NCBI RefSeq assembly: GCF_045348435.1
Contig: NZ_CP157484.1
Span: forward strand, 1,984,001 to 2,048,000
Direction: 5' to 3'
Origin: Alsobacter sp045348435
GTDB taxonomy: Bacteria > Pseudomonadota > Alphaproteobacteria > Rhizobiales > Beijerinckiaceae
DNA: 64,000 bases
Under the pieces are notes generated by a model, which was not told the DNA's origin, made no database searches, and saw only the letters and a list, made by a program, of their open reading frames with translations. The translations under genes and the position numbers were made by a program. Numbering within the stretch: the stretch's first letter is position 1; every line of letters begins with the position of its first letter. Below are positions 15,451-24,829 of the stretch, one piece after another.

Positions 15451-16701
15451 ATGCGCTATTCGATCTTCTCCCTGGCCGCGCAGGCCCTGAAGGGCAACCG
15501 CGGCTGGGCGCCGGCCTGGCGCGACGCGGCTCCCAAGCCCGAATACGACGTCGTGATCGTCGGCGGGGGCGGACACGGGCTGGCGACCGCGCACTACCTG
15601 GCGAGCCGCCACGGCGTGACCAACGTCGCCGTGGTCGAGAAGGGCTATGTCGGGTCCGGCAATGTCGGCCGGAACACCACCATCATCCGCTCCAACTACT
15701 TGCTGCCGGGCAACACGACCTTCTACGAGCTGTCCCTGAAGCTCTGGGAAGGGCTGGAGCAGGACATCAACTTCAACGCCATGGTGAGCCAGCGCGGCGT
15801 GCTGAACCTCTACCACTCCGACAGCCAGCGCGACGCCTACGCCCGTCGCGGCAACGCCATGCGGCTGGCCGGCGTCGACGCCGAACTGCTCGGCCGCGAA
15901 CAGGTCCGGGCGATGCTCCCCTTCCTCGACTACGACAATGGCCGGTTCCCGATCCAGGGCGGGCTGCTGCAGCGGCGCGGCGGCACGGTCCGGCACGACG
16001 CCGTCGCGTGGGGCTACGCCCGCGCCGCCGATCGCCGCGGCGTCGACATCATCCAGCATTGCGAGGTGACCGGGATCTCGGTCCAGAATGGCCAGGTCAC
16101 CGGGGTGGAGACCACGCGCGGCCCCATCCGCGCCCGCAAAGTGGCGCTGGCCGCGGCCGGCAATTCCAGCCGCGTCGCCGCCATGGCGGGGCTGCGCCTG
16201 CCGATCGAGAGCCACGTCCTGCAGGCCTTCGTGTCGGAAGGCGTCAAGCCGCTCATCGACACCGTCGTCACCTTCGGGGCCGGGCACTTCTACATCAGCC
16301 AGTCCGACAAGGGCGGGCTGGTCTTCGGCGGCGACATCGACATGTACAATTCCTACGCCCAGCGGGGAAATCTCCCCACCGTGGAGGACGTCATGGAATC
16401 CGGCATGGCGGTCTGGCCCGGGCTCGGCCGCGTGCGGATGCTGCGCCAGTGGGGCGGGATCATGGACATGTCCATGGACGGCTCGCCCATCATCGACCAC
16501 ACGCCCGTCCAGGGCCTCTACCTCAACTGCGGCTGGTGCTATGGCGGCTTCAAGGCCACGCCCGCCTCGGGCTTCTGCTTCGCCCACCTGATCGCCCGCG
16601 ACGAGCCGCACGAGGTCGCTGCGCTGCTTCGGCTCGACCGGTTCGCCACGGGCCGCGTCATCGACGAGCGGGGCGCCGGCGCCCAGCCCAATCTCCATTG
16701 A
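15451..16701 (+). CDS. soxB: Sarcosine oxidase beta subunit
   Basis: A 416-residue flavoprotein, the catalytic subunit of heterotetrameric sarcosine oxidase. This complex demethylates sarcosine to glycine, handing the methyl group to tetrahydrofolate and electrons to O2. The FAD-binding glycine motif VGGGGHGLATAHYLA lies near residues 37-51. H182 in TVRHDAVAW matches the histidine that carries covalent FMN at the subunit interface. GLYLNCGWCYGGFKATPASG near the C-terminus is the conserved flavin-capping region. First gene of soxBDAG; gaps and overlaps downstream are tiny. It has no N-terminal signal, as expected for a cytoplasmic enzyme. Confidence 0.95.
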   Translation: MRYSIFSLAAQALKGNRGWAPAWRDAAPKPEYDVVIVGGGGHGLATAHYLASRHGVTNVAVVEKGYVGSGNVGRNTTIIRSNYLLPGNTTFYELSLKLWEGLEQDINFNAMVSQRGVLNLYHSDSQRDAYARRGNAMRLAGVDAELLGREQVRAMLPFLDYDNGRFPIQGGLLQRRGGTVRHDAVAWGYARAADRRGVDIIQHCEVTGISVQNGQVTGVETTRGPIRARKVALAAAGNSSRVAAMAGLRLPIESHVLQAFVSEGVKPLIDTVVTFGAGHFYISQSDKGGLVFGGDIDMYNSYAQRGNLPTVEDVMESGMAVWPGLGRVRMLRQWGGIMDMSMDGSPIIDHTPVQGLYLNCGWCYGGFKATPASGFCFAHLIARDEPHEVAALLRLDRFATGRVIDERGAGAQPNLH

Positions 16702-16720
16702 GCCAGCCAGGACCACGACC

Positions 16721-16993
16721 ATGAGAATCGCTTGTCCTCACTGCGGCTCGCGGGATGCGCAGGAGTTCACCTACCGGGGCGACGCCGCGCCGCGCCGCCC
16801 ATCAGCCGACGCGCCCGCCGAGGCGATGTTCGACTACGTCTATCTCAGGGACAATCCGGCCGGGCCGCTGCGCGAGCTCTGGCGCCACAGCGCCGGCTGC
16901 CACGCCTGGCTGGTGGTGACGCGCGACACCCGCACGCACGCCATCTCGGACGTTCAGGCGGCCCGGCCCGCCCGCAAGGGAGCCGCGGCATGA
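16721..16993 (+). CDS. soxD: Sarcosine oxidase delta subunit
   Basis: A 90-residue zinc-binding subunit. The N-terminal CPHCGSRDAQEF with a downstream histidine/cysteine pair (HSAGCHAWL) forms the zinc site known for SoxD. The family signature YLRDNPAGPLRELW.HSAGC is complete. It stabilises the alpha-beta-gamma assembly and has no known catalysis. Its stop overlaps the soxA start in ATGA. Confidence 0.95.
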   Translation: MRIACPHCGSRDAQEFTYRGDAAPRRPSADAPAEAMFDYVYLRDNPAGPLRELWRHSAGCHAWLVVTRDTRTHAISDVQAARPARKGAAA

Positions 16994-19971
16994 TCCCTCA
17001 GCCGCATCGGGCGCCGCGGGGCGGCCAGATCGACCGCAGCCTCACCCTCGCGTTCCGGTTCGACGGGCGCGACTACGCCGGCCATGCGGGCGATACGCTG
17101 GCCTCCGCGCTGCTGGCCAACGGCGTCCGGCTCGTCGGGCGGTCGTTCAAGTATCACCGGCCGCGGGGCTTCCTGTCGGCCGGGCCCGAGGAGCCCAACG
17201 CCCTCGTGGAGCTGCGGACGGGCGCCCGGCGGGAGCCGAACACCCGCGCCACCACGGCCGAGCTCTTCGACGGGCTGGAGGCGCGCAGCCAGAACCGCTG
17301 GCCCTCGCTCGCCTTCGACCTGATGGCCGTGAACGGCCTCGCCGGACCGCTGTTCAGCGCCGGCTTCTACTACAAGACCTTCATGTGGCCGGCGAGCTTC
17401 TGGGAAAAGGTCTACGAGCCCCTCATCCGCAAAGCCGCGGGCCTCGGCCGGGCGGCCGGGGCCGAGGATCCCGACCATTACGAGAAGGCCTTCGCATTCT
17501 GCGACGTGCTGGTGGTCGGCGCCGGCCCGGCGGGCCTCGCCGCCGCGCTCGCGGCGGGCCGCTCGGGCGCGCGGGTGATCCTGTGCGAGCAGGACTTCGA
17601 GCTGGGTGGCCGGCTCCTGTCCGACAGGCGCGTGATCGACGGGCGTCCGGCCGGCGACTGGGCGCGGGATGTCGTCGCCGAGCTGGAAAGCCTGCCCGGC
17701 GTCACCATCATGCGGCGGACCACCGTCTACGGCGCCTTCGACCACGGGATCTTCGGCGCGGTCGAGCGCGTGGCGGACCACCTTCCGACCCCGCCGCCGT
17801 TCCAGCCGCGGCAGCGCGCCTGGCGCATCGTCGCCCGGCGGAGCGTCCTGGCGTCGGGCGCCATCGAGCGGCCGGTGGTCTTCGCCGGCAACGACACGCC
17901 CGGCGTCATGCTGGCGGGTTCGGTGCGCAGCTACGTCAACCGGTTCGCCGCCCTTCCGGGGCGCGAGGCCGTGGTCTTCGCCACCAACGACGAAGCCTGG
18001 TCGACGGCCCGCGATCTCGCGGCGTCCGGCGTCCGCGTGGCGGCGATCGTGGACCCCCGGCCGGAGACGGCGCCCGCCCTCGTGGCGCTGGCGCGCGAAA
18101 CCGGGGCCGCGCTGCACGCCGGCGCAGTCGTCAGCGCCGCCTCGGGCGGCCGCGCGCTCCGCAGCGTCGCCGTGAGGGACGCGCAGGGCCGCGAGCACGC
18201 GGTCGCCTGCGATCTCCTGGCCGTGTCCAACGGCTGGAACCCGGCCCTGCACCTCACCTCGCACCAGAACAACAAGCCCGTCTGGGATCCGGCGATCGAG
18301 GCCTTCGTTCCCGACGCCCTGCCGCCGGGCATGAGCGTCGCCGGCGCCGCCGCGGGGCGTTACGCTCTGGGCGACATTTTGGCCGCCGGCGCGCGTCTCG
18401 GCGGCGAGGCGGCTTCCGCCTGCGGCTTTGCGGCCGCGGCGGTCGAGCCATGGGAGGCCGATCCGGAGCCGGTCGCGTCGGCCTCGCGCTGGCGCGTCGC
18501 GGGCGGCAAGGGCAAGGCCTTCGTCGACTTCCAGAACGACGTCACCGACGCCGACATCGCGCTCTCCGCCCGGGAGGGCTATCGCTCCGTCGAACACCTG
18601 AAGCGCTACACCACGCTCGGCATGGCGACCGACCAGGGCAAGACCTCGAACCTCCCAGGGCTCGCCCTGATGGCCGAGCAGACGGGCCGCTCCATCCCGG
18701 AGACCGGGACCACGATCTTCCGGCCGCCTTATACGCCGGTGGCGATCGGCGCTCTGGCGGGCCATCACCGCGGCCGGGACTTCCGCCCGCTCCGCCGCAG
18801 CCCCACCCATGCGTGGTCGCAGGAGCAGGGCGCGGTCTTCGTCGAGTCCGGCCTGTGGATGCGGGCGCAGTACTACCCGCGGCCCGGAGAGGCGGACTGG
18901 CTCGAAACCGTCAACCGCGAAGTGCTCGCGGTGCGCGGCGGGGTTGGGATCTGCGACGTCTCTACGCTCGGCAAGATCGACGTGCAGGGCGCCGACGCGG
19001 CGGAGTTCCTGGAGCGCGTCTACGTCAACCATTGGAAATCGCTGCCTGTCGGCAAGGCGCGCTATGGCGTCATGCTGCGCGAGGACGGCTTCGTGATGGA
19101 CGACGGGACCACCTCCCGCCTGGGCGAGAGCCATTACCTTCTCACCACCACCACCGCCAACGCCGTAGGCGTGATGCAGCACCTGGAATTCTGCAGCGAC
19201 GTGCTGTGGCCGGAGCTCGACGTCCGGCTCGTCTCCGTCTCCGAGCAATGGGCCCAGATGGCCGTCGCGGGCCCGAAGTCGCGCGAGCTGTTGCGCGCCG
19301 TGGTCGACGGCGCCCACGACCTCTCGAACGAGGCCATGCCCTATCTGGCCGCCCGCGAGGTCACAGTGGGCGGCGGCGTGCTGGCGCGCCTGTTCCGGAT
19401 CTCGTTCTCGGGCGAGCTCGCCTACGAGATCGCGGTTCCGGCCGACCATGGATACGCGCTCGCGACCGCCCTGACCGAGGCCGGCCGGCCGCTCGGCGTC
19501 ACGCCCTATGGGCTGGAGGCCATGGGGGTGATGCGCATCGAGAAGGGCCACGCGGCCGGCGGCGAGCTGAACGGCCAGACCACCGCGCGCGACCTCGGCC
19601 TCGGGCGCATGATGTCGTCCAAGAAGGATTATATCGGACGCGTGATGGCCGGCCGCGAGGCGCTCGTGGCTCCGGACAGGCCGATCCTGGTCGGGCTGAA
19701 GCCCGTCGACCCGAGCCAGCGGCTGCGCGCCGGCGCGCACTTCATCGAGGTCGGCCAGCCGGCCACGATGGCGAACGACCAGGGCCACGTGACCTCGGTG
19801 GCCTTCTCGCCGAATCTCGGCTGCTGGATCGGGCTTGGCCTCCTCGCCAACGGGACGAGCCGCATTGGCGGGCGCATGCGGGCCTACGACCCCGTCCGCA
19901 ACGGCGACGTCGAGGTCGAGATCTGCGGTCCCGTGTTCTTCGATCCGGAAGGAACCCGCCTCCATGGTTGA
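16990..19971 (+). CDS. soxA: Sarcosine oxidase alpha subunit
   Basis: A 993-residue multidomain protein. An N-terminal Fer2_4-like domain (about 15-95) lacks iron-sulfur cysteines, as normal for SoxA. A pyridine-nucleotide/FAD-type domain starting at VVGAGPAGLAAALAAG (about 176-192) binds NAD+. A C-terminal aminomethyltransferase (GcvT-like) domain (about 616-990, including KSLPVGKARYGVMLREDG) binds folate and takes up the methylene group. I chose the ATG that overlaps soxD in ATGA because it places SoxA at its usual length; the frame stays open further upstream through soxD by chance. Confidence 0.95.
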   Translation: MIPQPHRAPRGGQIDRSLTLAFRFDGRDYAGHAGDTLASALLANGVRLVGRSFKYHRPRGFLSAGPEEPNALVELRTGARREPNTRATTAELFDGLEARSQNRWPSLAFDLMAVNGLAGPLFSAGFYYKTFMWPASFWEKVYEPLIRKAAGLGRAAGAEDPDHYEKAFAFCDVLVVGAGPAGLAAALAAGRSGARVILCEQDFELGGRLLSDRRVIDGRPAGDWARDVVAELESLPGVTIMRRTTVYGAFDHGIFGAVERVADHLPTPPPFQPRQRAWRIVARRSVLASGAIERPVVFAGNDTPGVMLAGSVRSYVNRFAALPGREAVVFATNDEAWSTARDLAASGVRVAAIVDPRPETAPALVALARETGAALHAGAVVSAASGGRALRSVAVRDAQGREHAVACDLLAVSNGWNPALHLTSHQNNKPVWDPAIEAFVPDALPPGMSVAGAAAGRYALGDILAAGARLGGEAASACGFAAAAVEPWEADPEPVASASRWRVAGGKGKAFVDFQNDVTDADIALSAREGYRSVEHLKRYTTLGMATDQGKTSNLPGLALMAEQTGRSIPETGTTIFRPPYTPVAIGALAGHHRGRDFRPLRRSPTHAWSQEQGAVFVESGLWMRAQYYPRPGEADWLETVNREVLAVRGGVGICDVSTLGKIDVQGADAAEFLERVYVNHWKSLPVGKARYGVMLREDGFVMDDGTTSRLGESHYLLTTTTANAVGVMQHLEFCSDVLWPELDVRLVSVSEQWAQMAVAGPKSRELLRAVVDGAHDLSNEAMPYLAAREVTVGGGVLARLFRISFSGELAYEIAVPADHGYALATALTEAGRPLGVTPYGLEAMGVMRIEKGHAAGGELNGQTTARDLGLGRMMSSKKDYIGRVMAGREALVAPDRPILVGLKPVDPSQRLRAGAHFIEVGQPATMANDQGHVTSVAFSPNLGCWIGLGLLANGTSRIGGRMRAYDPVRNGDVEVEICGPVFFDPEGTRLHG

Positions 19972-20563
19972 GATGGTTTTGGCGCGTTGGACCCGGCGCA
20001 GTCCCTGGGCGGACGTCGCCGCCCCTGGCCGCATCGGCCCGGGCGGCGCGCCCGGCGTGACCATCGAGGCCCTGCAGGGGCTCGGGCTCGCCATGCTGAT
20101 CGTCGCCGGCGAGGGCCGTCCGGCTCTGGCCGGGGCGATCGCCGGGCGGCTCGGGATCGCTCTGCCGGAGACACCGCTCATCCGCCGCGCGGGGTCCTTT
20201 GCGGCGGCCTGGGCCGGCCCGGACCGTTGGATGCTCGTGGCCGACGATCGCGACGCGCTCCGGTCCGCTTGCGCGGACCTGGAGGAGCTGGCCGCCGTGT
20301 CGGAGCAGAGCGACGGCTGGGCGGCGCTGCGCCTGTCCGGGCCGGCCGTCCGGCGCGCGCTGGCCAAGGGCTTCATCATCGACCTGCACCCCGCCGCCTT
20401 CGGGGACGGCGCCGTCGCGCTGACGGCGGTCGCCCACATGAACGTGGCGATCTGGCGCGAAGGGGAGACCTTCACGATCCTGGTCCCGCGCAGCATGGCG
20501 GGGAGCTTCTGGTCCTGGCTGTCGGCCTCCGCGGCGGAGTTCGGCTGCGACGTCCGAGGCTGA
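19964..20563 (+). CDS. soxG: Sarcosine oxidase gamma subunit
   Basis: A 199-residue subunit that completes the heterotetramer. It is structurally a small GcvT-like (YgfZ) domain. Conserved stretches are WMLVADDRDAL, SDGWAALRLSGPAVRRALAKG and LTAVAHMNVAIWREG near the C-terminus. The chosen ATG overlaps the soxA stop by 8 bases and is preceded by GGAAGGA. The usual partners purU and glyA do not follow, so formyl-tetrahydrofolate recycling must be encoded elsewhere. Confidence 0.92.
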   Translation: MVEMVLARWTRRSPWADVAAPGRIGPGGAPGVTIEALQGLGLAMLIVAGEGRPALAGAIAGRLGIALPETPLIRRAGSFAAAWAGPDRWMLVADDRDALRSACADLEELAAVSEQSDGWAALRLSGPAVRRALAKGFIIDLHPAAFGDGAVALTAVAHMNVAIWREGETFTILVPRSMAGSFWSWLSASAAEFGCDVRG

Positions 20564-20671
20564 ACCGTCGGCGAACCGGCGTCGGTTTCGCCGCCGCCCA
20601 TGTCGCAATCCGGCCGCCCGCCTTGGCGCGCGGCGGGAACAATACCGGCCGACGCCGCATGCGAGATCCCG

Positions 20672-22294
20672 ATGAGCGAGACCTCCTACGACCCCAAATC
20701 CGTGGCCGGCAAGCCCTGGGTCGCCGCCGAGCACGTCCAGCTCCTCGTCGTCGGAGGCGGGCGAGCGGGACTGACGGCGGCCATCGCGGCGGCCCGGGGC
20801 GGCCTGTCGGTCGTGCTCGTGGACGAGAACCCCGTCTCGGCTACCGGCATGGGAGACGAGGTCCCGCTGCATTACGGGCAGGGCATGACGGCCGCGGTCC
20901 GCAACGCCAACGCCATGATGGAGGCCTTCATCGCGTCCGAGCCCCTGATCGAGGAGGCGTTCGAAGCCGGCGTCGACGTCCGGCTGCGGACGTCCTGCTG
21001 GGGCCTCTACGGCAAGGGGCCGGGCGCCGCGTGGCTGCCCGACAGCATCGCCGGGTTGTCCAACCCCGAGCGGGCGTGGCTCATGACCGCCGAGCACGTG
21101 ATCGTCGCCGCGGGCCGGCGCGACATGGGGCTCGCCTTCCCGGGCTGGGAGAAGCCCGGCGTCATGGGAGCGACCGCCGCGGTGGCGCTCGCGCGCCGCT
21201 ATGGGGCGCTCGCGCCGCGCCGGGTGGTCGTACTGGGCTCGTCCGCCGACGCTCTCCACGCCGCCCTCGCGCTGGAGGACGCCGGGGTGAGCGTGGCCGC
21301 CATCGTCGAGCAGGCCGCCGCGCCCGTCGGGCCCGCGGACCTCGTCGAGGCCCTGCGGGCGGGCGGAACCGAGATCCTGTTCCGGCGCGTCGTCCGGGAG
21401 GCGGTCGGCGAGAGCGTCGAGGCCGTGCTCGTGGCTCAGATCGACGCAGCGGGCCGGAGCGTCGGACCCGAGACGCGCATCACCTGCGACGGGGTCGTGC
21501 TCGCGGTCGGCGCCACGCCGGTGATCGACTTGCTCGATGCGCTCGGCTGCCGCACGGCGTTCCAGCCGGAACGGGGCGGCTATGCTCCTGTCGTCGACGC
21601 CGACCAGCACACCTCGCTGGCCACCGTCTTCGCCATCGGGGACTGCGCCGGGGTCTGGCCGTCGAAGACCCTGGACATGTCGGTCGCCGAAAACGAGGCC
21701 CGTCGCGCGGTCGCCGCCATCCTCGCCGCCCGGGGAGCGCCTGCGGGCGCCGCCGCAACGCCGCCCGGCCCTGACGAGCCCGCCTATGACCTGTCCGCCT
21801 ATCGGCTCGACTGGGTGCGGGCGAGCGTCGTCGAGGCCAGGGCCGAGGTCCAGGTCTGCCAGTGCGAGGAGGTGACGGCGCGCGAACTGATCGAGGTTCG
21901 TCCGCCGCGCTACCTGGACTGGACCACGGAGCGACGCAACGACCGCTCACTGGCGGCGCTGCTGGGGGAGGGGCCGCCCCATCCCGACCAGGTGAAGCGC
22001 CTGACGCGCGCCGGCATGGGGCCCTGTCAGGGCCGCCGGTGCCGCGAGCAGGTGTCCGCGCTCCTCGCCCTGAGCGGCGCGGCGCCGCTGTCCGCCGTGC
22101 CGCTGGCCAGCTATCGCGCGCCCGTCCGGCCGATCCCGCTGTCCCTGGCGGGCCAATTGCCGGAGCCGCCCGAGCAGGCCGAGCACTGGGACACGTGGTT
22201 CGGCATGCACGCCCAGTATGTGCCGTTCTGGGAGGTTCCGGAGCGCTACACGGTGACGACGGGGCGGGGATCCGGCCCCGTGGCCAGCGAGTGA
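20672..22294 (+). CDS. FAD-dependent oxidoreductase with C-terminal BFD-type [2Fe-2S] domain (HcnB/opine-oxidase A-like)
   Basis: A 540-residue flavoprotein. FAD is bound by VVGGGRAGLTAAIAAARGG (about residues 26-44). A second Rossmann motif (VVVLGSSADALHAALAL) is degenerate, lacking GxGxxG. The FAD-closing segment is TVFAIGDCAGVWPSKT. The C-terminal region has CxC (about 396/398, VCQCEEVTARELIE) and CxxxxC (about 452/457, GPCQGRRCREQ), the BFD-like cluster of HcnB, opine oxidase and hydroxyproline dehydrogenase alpha subunits. A DAO-type partner follows after 7 bases, so the two likely form a membrane-linked dehydrogenase. ATG 20672 is preferred over ATG 20600, which has no ribosome site; both are weak. 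Substrate unknown, probably an N-alkyl amine or imino acid. Confidence 0.82.
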   Translation: MSETSYDPKSVAGKPWVAAEHVQLLVVGGGRAGLTAAIAAARGGLSVVLVDENPVSATGMGDEVPLHYGQGMTAAVRNANAMMEAFIASEPLIEEAFEAGVDVRLRTSCWGLYGKGPGAAWLPDSIAGLSNPERAWLMTAEHVIVAAGRRDMGLAFPGWEKPGVMGATAAVALARRYGALAPRRVVVLGSSADALHAALALEDAGVSVAAIVEQAAAPVGPADLVEALRAGGTEILFRRVVREAVGESVEAVLVAQIDAAGRSVGPETRITCDGVVLAVGATPVIDLLDALGCRTAFQPERGGYAPVVDADQHTSLATVFAIGDCAGVWPSKTLDMSVAENEARRAVAAILAARGAPAGAAATPPGPDEPAYDLSAYRLDWVRASVVEARAEVQVCQCEEVTARELIEVRPPRYLDWTTERRNDRSLAALLGEGPPHPDQVKRLTRAGMGPCQGRRCREQVSALLALSGAAPLSAVPLASYRAPVRPIPLSLAGQLPEPPEQAEHWDTWFGMHAQYVPFWEVPERYTVTTGRGSGPVASE

Positions 22295-22301
22295 GGGCGC
22301 A

Positions 22302-23468
22302 ATGAACGAACCGCAGGGCGCGTCCGTGGTCATCGTCGGCGGCGGCGTCACCGGCCTCAGCGCCGGCTGGTGGCTGGCGCGCGAGGGCGTGGATGTCCTC
22401 GTGATCGACAAGGGCATGGTGGGCTGGGAGGCGTCCGGCCGCAACGGGGGAGGGTGCTCGCACCATTTCTCGCCCTTGTTCGCCGAGGAGCAGCGCCTCT
22501 GGCCGATGATGGACGAGCTGCTCGGCTATCCCACCGAGTTTCGTCCCCACCGGATCCGGCTCGCCGGTTCGGCCGAGCAGATGGAGCTCTATGGCCGCGC
22601 GGTGCGCAACGCGGCGCGCCAGGGATTCGCGTCGGAAGAGCTGGACGCCATGCAGATCCGCGAGCTCGTGCCGCTGGCGGGCGACACCATGGTGGGCGGC
22701 TACCTCTATCGGTTCGGCGGCCACGCCAACCCGCACCGCACGCTGCAAGGCTACGCCTGGGCGATGCAGGACCATGGCGGCCGCGTCATGCAGCATTGCA
22801 GCGTGAGCGGCTTCGACGTCGCCGGAGGGCGGGTCAAGGCCGTGCTGACGGATCGTGGCCCGATCGCCTGCGAGCATGTCGTGATCGCGGCCGGCCCCTC
22901 GACGGGTCGGCTCTCCGCCATGCTTGGGCAGGACGTGCCGATGGTCGCCGCCCGGGCGGAGATGATCGTCACCGAGGCGCTGCCGCTGATGCCCTATGGC
23001 GGGGTGGACGGCAACGGCCTCTATGGCCGGCAGACCCTGCGCGGCAACCTCGCCTATGGGGGCGGCCCGCATGAATGGCTTGATACGCCGGCTGAGGGCG
23101 CGCCCGCAAAGCCGAGCACGCCGCTGATGGGCCCGATCGGCCGTCGCCTGGCCGAGCTGCTGCCCAAGGCCGCGCATGCGCGCATCATCCGCTCCTGGGC
23201 CGGCGTGATCGAGAACACGCCCGATGGACGGCCGGTGATCGATCGGCTCTCGACCGTGGCGAACGCCACCGTGGCGACGTTGTCCAGCATCGGCTTCGGA
23301 CTGTCCCCCGCCAGCGGGCGCGCCATCCGGGACCTCGTGGTCGACGGCGCGTGCAGTTTCGCCGACATCTCCACGTTCAGGCTGGAGCGTTTCGCCGACC
23401 TTGAGCCCAACTGGCGCGAGTTGCAGGGCTGGAGGGCGAAGGCGGCCGAGGAGTCCGAAGCGGCCTGA
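22302..23468 (+). CDS. FAD-dependent oxidoreductase, DAO family (HcnC/opine-oxidase B-like)
   Basis: A 388-residue amine/amino acid oxidase-type flavoprotein. FAD motif VVIVGGGVTGLSAGWWLA is at the N-terminus, followed by GWEASGRNGGGCSHHF and the C-terminal capping region (TPDGRPVIDRL, SSIGFGLSPASGRAI). It resembles HcnC, opine oxidase B and SoxB-like subunits that oxidise a C-N bond and pass electrons to the partner. No histidine equivalent to the FMN-binding site of SoxB is seen. GAGGG lies just before the ATG. It converges on the PrpD-family gene with only 6 bases between stops. The pair's position right after soxG suggests a related methylated-amine substrate (inference). Confidence 0.83.
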   Translation: MNEPQGASVVIVGGGVTGLSAGWWLAREGVDVLVIDKGMVGWEASGRNGGGCSHHFSPLFAEEQRLWPMMDELLGYPTEFRPHRIRLAGSAEQMELYGRAVRNAARQGFASEELDAMQIRELVPLAGDTMVGGYLYRFGGHANPHRTLQGYAWAMQDHGGRVMQHCSVSGFDVAGGRVKAVLTDRGPIACEHVVIAAGPSTGRLSAMLGQDVPMVAARAEMIVTEALPLMPYGGVDGNGLYGRQTLRGNLAYGGGPHEWLDTPAEGAPAKPSTPLMGPIGRRLAELLPKAAHARIIRSWAGVIENTPDGRPVIDRLSTVANATVATLSSIGFGLSPASGRAIRDLVVDGACSFADISTFRLERFADLEPNWRELQGWRAKAAEESEAA

Positions 23469-23474
23469 CCCCGG

Positions 23475-24812
23475 TCATCCGAGGGGTTCGGCGAGCAGGT
23501 CCATCAGCCCGGCCGGACTGTTGGCGTCGCCCAGCTCCTGGACCGCCGCCGCGATCCTGAGGCGCCGGGCTCGGGCGAGGCCTCCGGCGAGCGCCTCATA
23601 CTTGGCCAAGACCTCGCCATCCGAGAGCGGCGCGTCGGGATCGCCCCGCGCCGGCGTCAGGGCGCTCCCATGGCGCGCCCCGTTCTTGAGTGCGATGGTC
23701 ACTCGGGCGAGGCGCTGGGCCGGGAACGCCGCCGAGCAGGCGGGGTCCTCGCGCAGGGCGATGCGCTCCAGCATGGCCAGGATGGCGGGGTCGCCCAGGC
23801 CGTCGTCGGCGATCTCGGCCGCCCCCAGCGTGCCGCGCGCCAGGAAGGCCGCCAGCGGGAACCCGAGCGCATATTGCGCCGCCTCGGTCGTGGCCGGCGG
23901 CGCGCAGCCGAGCCGCACGGCTTCGGCGAAGCTCTCCACCTCGACCGCCTTGATGTCGTCCGGGCCAAGCCCGTGCTCGGCGACGAGCGCGGCCGCGGCC
24001 TCCACGGCCGGCTGCGCCCATCGGCAGACCGGATAGGGCTTGAAATACTGCTCCCCGATGCGCCAGCGCGAGCCGAGATCGGCCCAGAGATCGGCCTGGT
24101 CGTCGGCCTCCAGCGTGATCGCGGGCGCGCCCGTGAAGCCGTCCCGCGCCAGATAGGCGGCCGAGACGCCCGCCAGCGCGCCCCAGCCCGAGCCGTCCTT
24201 CACCATGGTCGGATGGTCGATGCAGCGCATCATCTGGCTGCGCGGCCCGTGATATTCCGCGATGCCGAGCGCGTGGCGGGTCGCCTCGCCGTCGAGACCG
24301 AGCAGGCGCGCGCCCACGGCCGCGCAGGCGACCCCGTTCCAGGCGCCGGAGGTGTGGTAGTCCGCGACGCTGCGGTGCAGGGCGATCCCGGCGCGGATGG
24401 CCAGCTCGTAGCCGATCACGAGTCCGGTGAGGATCTCGCCGCCGGGGAGGCCGTCCTGGCGCTCCGCGTCCGCCACGGCGAGCAGCGCCGGCAGGATGGC
24501 GACGCCCGCATGCCCCTTGGTCAGGGCGTGGCCGTCATGGGCGTCGAAGGAGTCGATCGTCGACGCGCCCGCGAAGGCCGCGCCCGCCGCGCTGGCGCGC
24601 CGCCCGTCGAAGAGGAGGCGGGAGCCGCCGCCTTCGCCGGCGCCCAGGTTGCGGACGGCGAAACCGTGCGCGATCCGCGACAGGGCCGTGGACCTGCCGC
24701 TCGCCGCGACCCCGACGAGGTCCAGCAGGCAGCGCCGGGCCATGCGGACCACGCCGGCCGGCAGGTCGCCGAACCGCAGGTCGTGGATGAAGGCGAGCGG
24801 CGGCAGGGGCAT
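23475..24812 (-). CDS. MmgE/PrpD family protein (second in window)
   Basis: A 445-residue member of the MmgE/PrpD family: CLLDLVGVAASGR near the N-terminus, STIDSFDAHDGHALTKGHAG, SGAWNGVACAAVGARLLG, MVKDGSGWGALAGVSA and KPYPVCRWAQPAVEAA. It differs clearly from the member at 1520, so it is not a recent duplicate. It sits 17 bases after the OpuC-type binding-protein gene and is the last gene of that minus-strand run. An isomerase, dehydratase or decarboxylase thus appears to be cotranscribed with an osmolyte-type transporter. Its substrate may be the imported compound or a product of it (inference). GCGAGG precedes the start. Confidence 0.82.
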   Translation of the reverse strand: MPLPPLAFIHDLRFGDLPAGVVRMARRCLLDLVGVAASGRSTALSRIAHGFAVRNLGAGEGGGSRLLFDGRRASAAGAAFAGASTIDSFDAHDGHALTKGHAGVAILPALLAVADAERQDGLPGGEILTGLVIGYELAIRAGIALHRSVADYHTSGAWNGVACAAVGARLLGLDGEATRHALGIAEYHGPRSQMMRCIDHPTMVKDGSGWGALAGVSAAYLARDGFTGAPAITLEADDQADLWADLGSRWRIGEQYFKPYPVCRWAQPAVEAAAALVAEHGLGPDDIKAVEVESFAEAVRLGCAPPATTEAAQYALGFPLAAFLARGTLGAAEIADDGLGDPAILAMLERIALREDPACSAAFPAQRLARVTIALKNGARHGSALTPARGDPDAPLSDGEVLAKYEALAGGLARARRLRIAAAVQELGDANSPAGLMDLLAEPLG

Positions 24813-24829
24813 GGCGGCGCCTCGCGGGA

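Noticed and set aside
20564..20600. Stem-like sequence after soxG (GGCGAA with TTCGCC)
   Set aside because: Only six pairs with a loop of 11 bases and no T-run; too weak to call a terminator.
16954..20601. A 1215-codon minus-strand frame antisense to soxA and soxG
   Set aside because: Composition is that of a shadow frame without any motif, while the plus strand carries complete soxA and soxG.
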